64,000 nucleotides of DNA from Clostridiales bacterium (GTDB lineage Bacteria > Bacillota > Clostridia > Oscillospirales > Oscillospiraceae): the NCBI GenBank assembly GCA_021205695.1, contig JAJPXB010000019.1, positions 22,544 to 86,543 on the forward strand. The letters are read 5' to 3'. Under the pieces are notes generated by a model that worked only from the letters and a program-made list of their open reading frames with translations, did no database searches and was not told the origin of the DNA. The translations under genes and the position numbers were made by a program. Position 1 is the first letter of the stretch. Every line of letters starts with the position of its first letter. Positions 10,425 to 18,223 of this stretch are shown in pieces.

Positions 10425-11117
10425 GTGGAGCCCATCACGGCCCAGCTGGGGGCCTGGTCGGAGATCGCCGCCCCCATGCTCCGGGAGGACTGGTGCAAGG
10501 CGCTCTTTGACCGGGTGGAGACGGCCTATGCCGGCGCCAAACCGGTCTATCCCCCCAGAGAGCAGCTGTTCACCGCCCTGCGCCTGACCCCGCCGGAGGC
10601 GGTGCGTTGCGTCATTCTGGGGCAGGACCCCTATCCCGGCCCGGGGCAGGCCCACGGCCTGGCCTTCTCCGTCCAGCCCGGAGTGGCGGTTCCCCGGTCG
10701 CTGCGGAACATCTATCTGGAGATGGAGTCCGACCTGGGCATCCCCCCCGCCGCCACCGGGAGCCTGCTCCCCTGGGCGGAGCGGGGCGTGCTGCTGCTCA
10801 ACAATGTCCTCACCGTCTACGGCGGCGAGGCGGACAGCCACAAGGGCTGGGGATGGGAGCGGTTCACCGCCGGGCTCCTCCTGGCCCTGCGGGAGCAGCC
10901 CCGGCCCATGGCCTTCGTTCTCTGGGGCCGAAACGCCCAGACCAAGGGGCGGGAGGCCCGCATTATGGAGAGCCCCTATCCCCGGCTGGTGCTCTCCTCC
11001 GCCCATCCCAGCCCTCTGTCCGCTCGGCGGGGCTTCTTCGGCTCCCGGCCCTTCAGCCAGGTAAACCGTTTTCTGGAGTCCCACGGAGAGCCGGGGATCG
11101 ACTGGCGGCTGGAATGA
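10425..11117 (+). CDS. ung: Uracil-DNA glycosylase, family 1
   Basis: Removes uracil from DNA to start base-excision repair. 230 residues, full length. Catalytic motif A GQDPYPGPGQAHG (the Asp activates water) and motif B HPSPLSARRGFFG with the conserved His are both present; LLLNNVLTV is the usual central strand. GTG 10425 lies one base after the asnA stop, with no clear separate ribosome site, so coupled translation is likely. A second, iron-sulphur family 4 enzyme is encoded at 39577. Confidence 0.95.
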   Translation: MEPITAQLGAWSEIAAPMLREDWCKALFDRVETAYAGAKPVYPPREQLFTALRLTPPEAVRCVILGQDPYPGPGQAHGLAFSVQPGVAVPRSLRNIYLEMESDLGIPPAATGSLLPWAERGVLLLNNVLTVYGGEADSHKGWGWERFTAGLLLALREQPRPMAFVLWGRNAQTKGREARIMESPYPRLVLSSAHPSPLSARRGFFGSRPFSQVNRFLESHGEPGIDWRLE

Positions 11118-11135
11118 TTCCCTGTTAGTTTACAT

Positions 11136-11174
11136 AACTACGCCCTGGCGTTCATCGCCAGGGCGTAGTTTTTA
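11136..11174 (+). terminator. Intrinsic terminator between ung and spo0A
   Basis: A 15-bp stem AACTACGCCCTGGCG/CGCCAGGGCGTAGTT with a 5-base loop, followed by TTTA. It separates the converging ung and spo0A genes and may act on both strands. Confidence 0.88.
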
Positions 11175-11234
11175 TTCGTTCTCCGGGCATCCAAACGCCT
11201 GCGCGCAGGCGCTTGGGGCGTCACGGGAATGTCC

Positions 11235-11984
11235 TCATCGCTCCTTCCGCTGGAGCTGCAGGCGGTCGGCGATCATGGCGATAAACTCGCTGTTGGTGGG
11301 CTTGCCCTTGGCGTTGGAGACGGTGTAGCCGAAATACTTTTGCAGCGTCTCCAGGTCTCCCCGGTCCCAGGCCACCTCGATGGCATGGCGGATGGCGCGC
11401 TCCACCCGGCTGGCGGTGGTGCCGTACCGCTTGGCCACCTCAGGGTAGAGCACCTTGGTGACGGCGTTGATGACATCCATATCGTCTACGGCGATGAGAA
11501 TGGCCTCCCGCAGATATTGATAGCCCTTGATGTGGGCGGGAACGCCGATCTCGTGGATGATGGAGGTGACCAGAGTTTCCATGTTCTGGTAGGCCTTGGG
11601 GGTCACGGTGGCGCTGTTGCGGAGCAGACGGACGCGCTCCACCACCGCCTGTCCCCGATTGGGCTTGGTCAGGAAGTAATCCGCCCCCAGCTCCGCCGAC
11701 CTGGCCGCCACGCCCCCGGCCACGAAGCTGGAATAGATCAGGATGCCCGGCTTTCGGGCCTCCTGGGTGTTGATCTGCTCCAGCAGCTCCAGGCCGTCCA
11801 TCCCGAACAGCACCAAGTCCATCACCAGCACCTCCGCCCCGGTCTCACGGAGCAGGCCGATGACCTTTCCCCCCTCGCCAGTGGCTCCGGCCACCTGGAT
11901 ATCCGGCTCTGCGCTCAGCTCCTTCACCAGGCCGGAGCGGGCGTCCTCATCTGCGTCAGCAATCACAACTTTGATGATATTCAT
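11235..11984 (-). CDS. spo0A: Sporulation master regulator Spo0A
   Basis: Response regulator that, when phosphorylated, switches on sporulation. 249 residues. Receiver domain with the acidic pocket (IADADEDAR), phospho-acceptor D56 in VLVMDLVLF and the conserved lysine in KPNR. The Spo0A-specific effector domain has [16 protein letters not shown] and the recognition helix [18 protein letters not shown]. The track ORF begins at 12068, but ATG 11984 gives the family N-terminus and follows a GGGGAAG site. 0A-box-like sites upstream suggest autoregulation. spoIVB, often adjacent, is not seen. Confidence 0.96.
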   Translation of the reverse strand: MNIIKVVIADADEDARSGLVKELSAEPDIQVAGATGEGGKVIGLLRETGAEVLVMDLVLFGMDGLELLEQINTQEARKPGILIYSSFVAGGVAARSAELGADYFLTKPNRGQAVVERVRLLRNSATVTPKAYQNMETLVTSIIHEIGVPAHIKGYQYLREAILIAVDDMDVINAVTKVLYPEVAKRYGTTASRVERAIRHAIEVAWDRGDLETLQKYFGYTVSNAKGKPTNSEFIAMIADRLQLQRKER

Positions 11985-12377
11985 TTGTCTTCTTCCCCTT
12001 TGCCTTTGAATTTCAAAAATACAGCCTGTTGCCGGCCGTTTGATGTGTTCCTGTGAACCTCTATCCATAATTTAACACACTCCAACGCCGTTCGCAATCC
12101 TTTTCGGTGCAAAAAATTAACCTTTTTGTCGAGCGTTTCCGACCTTTTCTGACGATTCGACAAAACCGGTTCTTTTTCTCCACGGCGTTTCCCGTCCGTT
12201 CCTGCCGCTTCCCCTGTTTTTGGCAAAAATCTCCCTTCGTATGCGATTTGTCGGAAAAACGCCTGTTCTGTCGCAAACAGACTGTGATTTCCAGGTTCTC
12301 TCATTTCTGGGAATATTTGGAAATTACGGGCGGACGCGGTCCGACTGGATCCGACCCCAGGCCCCGCTGAAAAGGGC
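11985..12377. promoter_or_regulatory. spo0A upstream region with 0A-box-like sites
   Basis: This roughly 390-base gap holds no credible gene. It contains TGTCGAA on the minus strand (12156-12162), an exact 0A box, plus near matches TGTCGAG (12127), TGACGAT (12150), TGTCGGA (12249) and TGTCGCA (12269) on the plus strand. The consensus TGNCGAA is established for Spo0A. I could not assign a convincing sigma-H or sigma-A promoter. Confidence 0.6.
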
Positions 12378-12408
12378 AAAAAAACGGAGCCACGCTGCCG
12401 TGGCTCCG
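12378..12408 (-). terminator. Intrinsic terminator after the aquaporin gene
   Basis: On the minus strand a 10-bp stem CGGAGCCACG/CGTGGCTCCG with a 4-base loop is followed by seven T. Confidence 0.93.
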
Positions 12409-12438
12409 AATGTCGCTGTATGAGGTTCGATTTCCGTC

Positions 12439-13122
12439 TCAGGCCTTGTCGCCGCTCTTTTCCAGCCAGCCGTACACCACAGCCGCCAGCGCGCCGCCCA
12501 CCAGGGGGCCGACGATGAAGATCCAGACCTGTGCCAGCGCGTCGCCTCCGGCGAAGAGGGCGGGCATCAGGCTCCGGGCGGGGTTGACCGAGGTGCCGGT
12601 CAGGGCGATGCCCAGGATGTGTACCAGAGTCAGGGTCAGGCCGATGACCAGGCCGGAGACCGCCCCGTTCTCCACCTTGCTGGTGACGCCGATAATGGCC
12701 AGAACGAACACGAAGGTCAGCACGATCTCCGCCAGCAGCGCGCCGCCCACAGAGCCGTTTGTCCAGCCCTCCTGGATCTGGTTGGCGCCGAAGCCGCAGT
12801 CAAAGCCGAACAAAATGCCCAGGATCACGCAGCCCACGGCGGAACCCACCAGCTGGGAGACTACGTAGCCCACAAAGTCGGCGCCGGTGAGCTGTTTCCG
12901 GATGAGCATGGCCAGGGAAACGGCGGGATTGATGTGGCAGCCGGAGATGTTGCCGATGCTGTAGGCCATGGCGACGATGACCAGGCCAAACGCCAGGGCA
13001 GTCAGCAGATAGCCGCTGCCGGAGGCACTGTCGCAGCCCACTGCCACGGCAGTGCCGCAGCCAAAGGTGACCAGCACACAGGTGCCGATGGCCTCAGCCA
13101 CATACTTTTTGATGCTTTTCAT
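12439..13122 (-). CDS. Aquaporin, MIP family (AqpZ-like)
   Basis: Six-helix channel protein of 227 residues. Both half-helix pore motifs are intact: HINPAVS in the first half and SVNPARS in the second. Residues aligning with the E. coli AqpZ selectivity filter are present by eye: Phe in LAFGL, His in LVHILG, and Thr and Arg in TSVNPAR. This points to a water channel rather than a glycerol facilitator. AAAGGAG precedes the start, and an AGCAGCGA/TCGCTGCT hairpin lies in the leader. Single-gene transcription unit with its own promoter and terminator. Confidence 0.9.
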   Translation of the reverse strand: MKSIKKYVAEAIGTCVLVTFGCGTAVAVGCDSASGSGYLLTALAFGLVIVAMAYSIGNISGCHINPAVSLAMLIRKQLTGADFVGYVVSQLVGSAVGCVILGILFGFDCGFGANQIQEGWTNGSVGGALLAEIVLTFVFVLAIIGVTSKVENGAVSGLVIGLTLTLVHILGIALTGTSVNPARSLMPALFAGGDALAQVWIFIVGPLVGGALAAVVYGWLEKSGDKA

Positions 13123-13168
13123 AGGAAGAACTCCTTTCCGAGCAGCGATCTCGCTGCTTAATACTGTA

Positions 13169-13197
13169 ATTATATCATCTCAGTATCGAGAAAGCAA
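13169..13197 (-). promoter_or_regulatory. Promoter of the aquaporin gene
   Basis: On the minus strand: TTGCTT, a 17-base spacer and TATAAT (consensus -10), about 45 bases before the start codon. Confidence 0.85.
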
Positions 13198-13211
13198 TTC
13201 ATCAAAGCAGT

Positions 13212-13230
13212 AAAAAGGGGAAACTTTCCC
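13212..13230 (-). terminator. Weak terminator after the HD-domain gene
   Basis: On the minus strand GGGAA-AGT-TTCCC is followed by CTTTTT. The stem is only five base pairs, so this is tentative. Confidence 0.4.
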
Positions 13231-13289
13231 AATCTTTTACACGGGAGCCGTCCCATGGGTTCAGGGGAGCTGCGGCCCTGCGGGATGGC

Positions 13290-13769
13290 TCACCCCACAG
13301 GGGCCGTCCGCAGACGGCGGCTCCAGCGCCTGCTCAGGGCGGTCAGATCCAGCACCGCCACCAGGTCGTCCACCACGTTCACCAGCCAGGCCTCCCGGCT
13401 CCGGGGAAGGTATCGCCCGGCGGGCCACATGTGGGAGAGGATGATGTTCCGCTCCTGGTCGGTCAGATGCGTGACCTCGGCGGCGTTCTCCGCAGCCATC
13501 TCCGGGTGGTGGAGGCAGAGGGAGAGGCTGTTGTCCGACTCCTGGAAAAACAGGTCGTGGAGCAGGCCCGCCCGGGCCGCCGCCCGGCAGTCCCAGTGCC
13601 ATCGGCGGGCCAGAACAAAGGATAAGTAGGACACCAGCAGGGCGTGCTCATAGCGGTTCGTCCAGTGGTGGTGAGATATGGTGCGCAGACGGCAGACCCG
13701 GCTGTCCGCCGCCAGCGTGGAGATACAGTCGGAAAAGGCCCGTATCTCCTCGTCGGTAAACAGGTGCAT
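13290..13769 (-). CDS. HD-domain protein, putative metal-dependent phosphohydrolase
   Basis: 159 residues. The HD superfamily metal-binding set is visible: His in NRYEHALLV, the HD pair in AGLLHDLFF, His in the LHHPEMAAEN segment, His in ILSHMW, and an Asp pair in NVVDDLVAVL. Such proteins hydrolyse phosphoester or nucleotide substrates. No partner domain is present and the substrate cannot be deduced. GGAGGTGG precedes the ATG, and it appears to be transcribed alone from its own promoter. Confidence 0.75.
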   Translation of the reverse strand: MHLFTDEEIRAFSDCISTLAADSRVCRLRTISHHHWTNRYEHALLVSYLSFVLARRWHWDCRAAARAGLLHDLFFQESDNSLSLCLHHPEMAAENAAEVTHLTDQERNIILSHMWPAGRYLPRSREAWLVNVVDDLVAVLDLTALSRRWSRRLRTAPVG

Positions 13770-13862
13770 AAGACCACCTCCGTTTCGGGCCGCACCGGTT
13801 TCTTCCCGGAGAATATTCTAACACGGCGGAGACGGGATGTCATGTGGAAATGATCGGCAAAA

Positions 13863-13891
13863 ATGTTAAATATCGTTCAATTTTCTGTAAA
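13863..13891 (-). promoter_or_regulatory. Putative promoter of the HD-domain gene
   Basis: On the minus strand: TTTACA, a 17-base spacer and TAACAT, about 95 bases upstream of the start codon. Confidence 0.55.
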
Positions 13892-13921
13892 ACCCGTATA
13901 AATTTCCCGTTTTATAATAAG

Positions 13922-13958
13922 AGCGCGCCGAAGCCGCGGGAGCTTCGGCGCGCTTTTA
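13922..13958 (-). terminator. Terminator after the foldase gene
   Basis: A 13-bp stem AGCGCGCCGAAGC/GCTTCGGCGCGCT with a 7-base loop; on the minus strand it is followed by a T-rich stretch and lies just past the foldase stop codon. Confidence 0.8.
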
Positions 13959-13970
13959 TCATGGTTGAGG

Positions 13971-15374
13971 TTAGCCCTCGTCGGTGTCCTCAGAGGCTTC
14001 CGTCTCATCGGCCTCGGTCTCCTCGGTGGCGTCGGCTTCCTCGGTCGCAGCCTCCTCGTCGGTGTCCGCGTCCTCAGCGGTATCGGCGTCCTCAGTGGTA
14101 TCGGCGTCCTCCGTGGTGTCCGCATCCTCGGTGGTGTCGGCGTCCTCAGATGCCTCTTCCTCTTCCGCGGCGGCCTCCTCCTCGGCGGCGATGGCGGTCT
14201 GGAGGGCGATGATCCTCTCGAAGCAGGCCTGCCAGTCCATGTTGTCCAGGGCGTCAGAGGTCTCGAAGGTGGCGGCGTTCATCCACTCGTCGATCTGAGA
14301 GTTGTAGAGATCGGAGATATAGTCGTCCTTGATGTCGGACAGGGTGTCCTCGCTGTTTTCCAGGCGGAGGATGACGAAGTAGCCGTAGCTCGTCTCCTCG
14401 GTGAGGCCGATCTCGCCCACCTCCAGGGAGGCGACCATCTCCCGGAAGCCGTCTACCAGGGAGTCGTCGTCGTCAAAGGTGTACTCGTCGGTGTTCCCGT
14501 CGTAGTTGCTCTCCGCCTGGTAATCGGCGAAGGTGTCCTCCAGCTCGTCGGCGCTGACGTCCTGAAGGGCGTCGTAGATGGCCTGGGCGGCCTCCTGCTG
14601 GGCGGCGCGGCCGTCGTCGTCGTCATCCTCCAGGTCGGCGGTGTACAGCAGGATATACCGGCAGGTGTAATAGCCCTGCTCCTCGGCGTAGTCGGCGATG
14701 GTGGCGTCGGAGGGCTCGTTCTCGCTGCCCTCACCGTAGAGATAGTCCTGGAGGTTGGTGGCCTGGCAGGACAGGCGATAGGCCTGCTCCAGACCCTCCG
14801 CGTTGGTGGTGTAGTACAGCAGCGCGTTGTCGTTGTAGTTCTCCAGCACCTCGGACAGGCTGCTCTTCTGATCCTCGGACAGGGTCAGGTTGTACTCCTC
14901 CGCCTTGTCGTTGAGCACGGCGTACATCTCGGAGATGTTGGTGGCCATATACACCAGGTTGTCGGCGACGGTGGTGCCGGAGTCCTCGTCCACCACCTCG
15001 GTCACATCAAAGGTGTAGCCGTAGTAGTAGTAATAGTAGTAGGAATAGTAATTGTAGTAGTAGGTCAGCCAGTAGAAATACAGGTTGGCGGGGACCTCGG
15101 TCCCGTCAGCGGTGATCACCGTGTCGCTGGCGGAGATGGCCCCGTCGGTGACATAGGCGATGGGGTCCGCCTTGGCCTCTTCCGGAACCTCGGTCAGGGT
15201 GGTGGTGTCCTCGGTGGAGTCGTCTGTGCTGTCGGTGGAATCGTCTGTGGTGTCGGAGGCGGTGGAGTCCGTGGTGTCCTCCGCATCCTCGGTAGAGCTG
15301 TCACCGCAGCCGGTGAGCATGCTCATGACCATCAGCAGTGCCAGCAGCAGTGCTCCGATACGTTTCTTCATCAT
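13971..15374 (-). CDS. PrsA/SurA-like foldase lipoprotein with a degenerate parvulin domain
   Basis: 467-residue lipoprotein: basic N-terminus, hydrophobic helix and lipobox LTGC, then an Asp/Ser/Thr-rich spacer. The middle resembles the PPIC rotamase fold: YYTCRYILL where family members have ARHILV, and VGEIGLTEETSYGYFVILRLE near its end. Such proteins help secreted proteins fold outside the membrane. A run of mostly tyrosines occurs near residues 103-120, and residues from about 410 to the end are a strongly acidic repeat of DADTTE units. Peptidyl-prolyl isomerase activity is uncertain because the domain is divergent and acidic insertions interrupt it. Confidence 0.78.
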   Translation of the reverse strand: MMKKRIGALLLALLMVMSMLTGCGDSSTEDAEDTTDSTASDTTDDSTDSTDDSTEDTTTLTEVPEEAKADPIAYVTDGAISASDTVITADGTEVPANLYFYWLTYYYNYYSYYYYYYYGYTFDVTEVVDEDSGTTVADNLVYMATNISEMYAVLNDKAEEYNLTLSEDQKSSLSEVLENYNDNALLYYTTNAEGLEQAYRLSCQATNLQDYLYGEGSENEPSDATIADYAEEQGYYTCRYILLYTADLEDDDDDGRAAQQEAAQAIYDALQDVSADELEDTFADYQAESNYDGNTDEYTFDDDDSLVDGFREMVASLEVGEIGLTEETSYGYFVILRLENSEDTLSDIKDDYISDLYNSQIDEWMNAATFETSDALDNMDWQACFERIIALQTAIAAEEEAAAEEEEASEDADTTEDADTTEDADTTEDADTAEDADTDEEAATEEADATEETEADETEASEDTDEG

Positions 15375-15439
15375 TCATCAAATCCTTTCCGCGAAACCCG
15401 GAGCAGATCCCTCCGGGGATATGTCCAGACGCTTTTATT

Positions 15440-15468
15440 ATTGTAACAGAGCGACGGCAAAATTACAA
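15440..15468 (-). promoter_or_regulatory. Promoter of the foldase gene
   Basis: On the minus strand: TTGTAA, a 17-base spacer and TACAAT. The leader then carries a 7-bp hairpin CCCGGAG/CTCCGGG before the AAAGGA ribosome site. Confidence 0.8.
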
Positions 15469-15560
15469 CCGTTCTTCTCAAAAAGTTCTTCGTTCGATTG
15501 CACGCCGTTTTTTTCGCGGTTTGCCGTGGTTTTGGACAGCCGCGCCGGGCGGAGGGGAGA

Positions 15561-15920
15561 TCATCGCGGCTCCGTATCCCTGTATGGCGTGTCGGGCACG
15601 CCCTCTGATTTCAGCCTCGCCACGAGCCGGTCCAGCCTTTTTCGCCAGAAGCGGCGAAAGCCCTCTTTTTCGCCGAATGCCGATACGAGCCTGGGGCTGA
15701 CAGCGTAGTAGAGACGTATGAACCATCGGCCGGGGACAGTCCGCGCCAGCTTCCCATCGCGAAAGCGGCGGAGCGTCCAGACCTGCGGGCAGTCGTAGGA
15801 GCCGTAAACGCAGGTCGCAATGTAGCAGGCGCTCCCGCGCTTTTGATCCTCATCCATCTCGTACATGAGGAACAACAGCTCGTCAGTGTCGAAATCGAGG
15901 GGATGATTGTGTTTGCCCAT
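15561..15920 (-). CDS. Small CFI-box-like protein of unknown function
   Basis: 119 residues from the ATG preceded by GAGGAAATGA; the track start adds 20 unlikely residues. The acidic N-terminal part is followed by CYIATCVYGSYDCPQV and then WTLRRFRDGKLA and a basic C-terminal helix. This arrangement matches the CFI-box C-terminal domain seen at the end of many unrelated bacterial proteins. Here it makes up most of the protein. Two or three cysteines in the box could bind metal, but that is speculation and the role is unknown. Confidence 0.7.
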   Translation of the reverse strand: MGKHNHPLDFDTDELLFLMYEMDEDQKRGSACYIATCVYGSYDCPQVWTLRRFRDGKLARTVPGRWFIRLYYAVSPRLVSAFGEKEGFRRFWRKRLDRLVARLKSEGVPDTPYRDTEPR

Positions 15921-16018
15921 GTTCTCATTTCCTCTCTCTGCCTGTCGTTGGGAGGGCGGAAGGATACGACCGTCCGTCACGGGCCCTCGGCTGCAACGGG
16001 CACAGCATATCTACGCTT

Positions 16019-16047
16019 ATTTTAGCATCTGTCGCCTTGTTTTACAA
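16019..16047 (-). promoter_or_regulatory. Putative promoter of the CFI-box gene
   Basis: On the minus strand: TTGTAA, a 17-base spacer and TAAAAT, about 100 bases upstream of the start codon. Confidence 0.6.
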
Positions 16048-16097
16048 CCCTGCCCGGAGCGACGGAGACGCCACGGGGGCAAAATGCTCCGCCTCCC

Positions 16098-16125
16098 TTG
16101 ACAGCCGCCGCAGAATCGTTATAAT
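16098..16125 (+). promoter_or_regulatory. Strong promoter of the MATE exporter gene
   Basis: Consensus TTGACA and TATAAT hexamers with a 16-base spacer. The leader between it and the gene carries the long hairpin at 16143. Confidence 0.88.
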
Positions 16126-16142
16126 CTGTCGTGGAATGACGA

Positions 16143-16191
16143 CTCCGTCCCGCAGACGTGCCAAATGCCCTTGCCAATCTGCGGGACGGAG
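16143..16191 (+). promoter_or_regulatory. Long hairpin in the leader of the MATE gene
   Basis: A perfect 14-bp inverted repeat, CTCCGTCCCGCAGA and TCTGCGGGACGGAG, flanks a 21-base loop. It starts about a dozen bases after the predicted transcription start and ends ten bases before the AAGGAGGAG ribosome site. There is no T-tract. It could be an RNA regulatory element or a protein operator; no known riboswitch class was recognised. Confidence 0.7.
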
Positions 16192-16215
16192 CCTGGTGTG
16201 AAGGAGGAGAAACCT

Positions 16216-17583
16216 GTGCAACCATCCAGTGCGCTTCAAGAAAACAAAATGGGCACCATGCCGGTGAACCGGCTGCTGCTGACCATGGCGCTGCCCATGA
16301 TGCTGTCCATGCTGGTGCAGGCCTGTTATAACGTGGTAGACAGCATCTTTGTCTCCATGCTGGGGGAGGACGCCCTGACGGCGGTCTCTCTGGCGTTTCC
16401 GGCGCAGAATATTATGATCGCCGTGGGCACCGGCACCGGCGTCGGCATCAACGCCATGCTCTCCAAGTCTCTGGGAGAGGGCGACCAGGCCACCGCCGAT
16501 CGGGCGGCCAGCAACGGCATTTTCCTGGCCTTCTGCTCCATGGCCGTGTTTATGGTGCTGTCCCAGACGGTGGTGCGGCCCTTTTATGCCAGCCAGGTGG
16601 AGGAGGGCTCCGCCATCCTGGAGTACGGGGTGAGCTATCTCACCATCTGCGCCCTGCTGTGCCAGGGGATGTTCCTCCAGCTGGTCTTTGAGCGGCTGCT
16701 CCAGGCCACGGGACATACGGTGCTGAGCATGATCTCCCAGATGTCCGGCGCGGTGGTGAATATCATCATGGACCCGGTGCTCATCTTCGGCCTGGGGCCC
16801 TTCCCAGCGCTGGGGGTGGCGGGGGCCGCCGTCGCCACCGTTCTGGGCCAGTTCGTAGGAGCCGCGGTGGTGATCACTCTGAATTTCCGCTGCAACAGAG
16901 AGCTGCGCTTTACGGTGCGCAACTGGTTCCGGCCCCACGGCCCCACCATCCGGCGCATCTACACCGTGGGCGTCCCCTCCATCATCATGGCCTCCATCAG
17001 CTCGGTGATGACCTACGGCATGAACCTGATCCTGGGCGCCTTCTCCTCCACCGCCATGGCGGTCCTGGGGGTGTATTTCAAGCTCCAGTCCTTTGTCTTT
17101 ATGCCGGTCTTTGGCCTGAACGGGGCGCTGGTGCCCATTATCGCCTACAACTACGGCGCCCGGAAGCGGGAGCGAATGATACGGACCATCCAGCTGGGCA
17201 TTTTCTACGCCATGTGCTTTATGCTGGCGGGCATGGCCGTCTTTGAGCTGCTCCCCGCCCAGCTGCTGGGGCTGTTCAACGCCTCGGACTATATGCTGGA
17301 GATCGGCGTCCCCGCCCTGCGCATCATCGCCCTGAGCTTCGCCTTTGCGGGCTACTGCATCGCCTGCGGCACCGTGTTCCAGGCCCTGGGCAACGGCCTC
17401 TATTCCATGATTATCTCCATCGTCCGCCAGCTGGTGGTGCTGCTGCCCGTGGCCTGGCTGCTGGCCCAGACCGGCGTGCTGGACTATGTGTGGTGGGCCT
17501 TCCCCATTGCGGAGCTGGCCAGCCTGTGCCTGAGCACCGGGTACCTGGTGCAGATCAACCGGAAGATCATCTCCAAGGTGTGA
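16216..17583 (+). CDS. MATE-family multidrug/cation antiporter
   Basis: 455-residue, twelve-helix exporter of the MATE superfamily (DinF/MepA-like branch), which expels drugs or metabolites in exchange for Na+ or H+. Typical stretches are LLLTMALPMMLSMLVQACYNVVDSIFVS at the start of the first half and GVPSIIMASISSVM at the start of the second, giving the usual two six-helix bundles. GTG 16216 follows AAGGAGGAG by six bases; the track start lies inside the leader hairpin. Strong promoter, structured leader and own terminator. The substrate is unknown. Confidence 0.9.
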   Translation: MQPSSALQENKMGTMPVNRLLLTMALPMMLSMLVQACYNVVDSIFVSMLGEDALTAVSLAFPAQNIMIAVGTGTGVGINAMLSKSLGEGDQATADRAASNGIFLAFCSMAVFMVLSQTVVRPFYASQVEEGSAILEYGVSYLTICALLCQGMFLQLVFERLLQATGHTVLSMISQMSGAVVNIIMDPVLIFGLGPFPALGVAGAAVATVLGQFVGAAVVITLNFRCNRELRFTVRNWFRPHGPTIRRIYTVGVPSIIMASISSVMTYGMNLILGAFSSTAMAVLGVYFKLQSFVFMPVFGLNGALVPIIAYNYGARKRERMIRTIQLGIFYAMCFMLAGMAVFELLPAQLLGLFNASDYMLEIGVPALRIIALSFAFAGYCIACGTVFQALGNGLYSMIISIVRQLVVLLPVAWLLAQTGVLDYVWWAFPIAELASLCLSTGYLVQINRKIISKV

Positions 17584-17596
17584 CAAAACGAGCTGC

Positions 17597-17630
17597 GCCC
17601 CCTGACGGCAGAGCCGTCGGGGGGCTTTTT
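17597..17630 (+). terminator. Terminator after the MATE gene
   Basis: A 13-bp stem GCCCCCTGACGGC/GCCGTCGGGGGGC (one G-T pair) with a 3-base loop is followed by TTTTT. It also separates the converging tetR remnant. Confidence 0.9.
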
Positions 17631-17651
17631 CTGTCCTGGCGTCGTCCCGCC

Positions 17652-18223
17652 TTACAGGATGGGTTCGATCACAGCCCGGAAATACCGATCCAGCTCAACC
17701 GGCGTCTGCTTCATATGCCCCTTGATCCACCACTGCACCATTTCCACAAAGCTGCCCGAGATATGATTGACGAGAAAATCATCCGGCAACTCTGTCCTTT
17801 TCCTGTCAGGCCGGTCGATGAACTGGGTATAGACGAGTCCGTTCAGACTGTCCTTGAAGTAGCGCATGAAGATTTCACTGCTTTCACCGGACAGCAGCCC
17901 TAAAATATTGTAATCATTCTCCTGCAAATGCTGGAGGAGATGGCAAAATACAGGCTCCGGTGTGTTGCCGTCCATGGAAAGGCCGTGGGTGTGGGTACAG
18001 TCCATTGCGCTGTCAATGATATGCCCGAAAAGTTCCTCGCAGAGCGCTCGGAGCAAATCGTCTTTCGTCTCAAAGTGGGCATAAAAAGTCGTGCGCCCCA
18101 CATCCGCTTCGTCGATGATTTCCTGCACTGTGATACGACTGTAGTTTTTTTCTCTAAAAGTATCCCAAACGCCTGAAAGATCGCTGCTCTACCCGTTAAG
18201 TCAAGATTGGAGGAAATCATCAT
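17652..18223 (-). pseudogene. TetR-family regulator, frameshifted in a poly-A tract
   Basis: The open frame to 18128 starts inside the DNA-binding domain (QEIIDEADVGRTTFYAHFETK). The missing N-terminus is present in another frame, LTGRAAIFQAFGILLEKK, reaching back to ATG 18223. The two join smoothly as LLEKKNYSRITVQEI if one base is added to the run of seven A (minus strand) at 18145-18151. So a one-base deletion has split an otherwise intact TetR gene. It could be a true mutation, slippage-tolerant expression, or a sequencing error. It faces the P-type ATPase remnant, its likely former target, with start codons touching. Confidence 0.8.

Noticed and set aside
12061-12423. Small ORFs in the spo0A upstream region
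   Set aside because: They have mixed strands, no ribosome sites and unusual composition; regulatory sites explain the region better.
14050-14160. Short repeated units that could be taken for a CRISPR or tandem DNA repeat
   Set aside because: The repeats are in-frame codons for the DADTTE tail of the foldase; there are no unique spacers of constant length.
15160-15708. 182-residue plus-strand ORF opposite the foldase 5' end
   Set aside because: Serine/valine-rich shadow of the Asp/Thr codons on the other strand, without a start signal.
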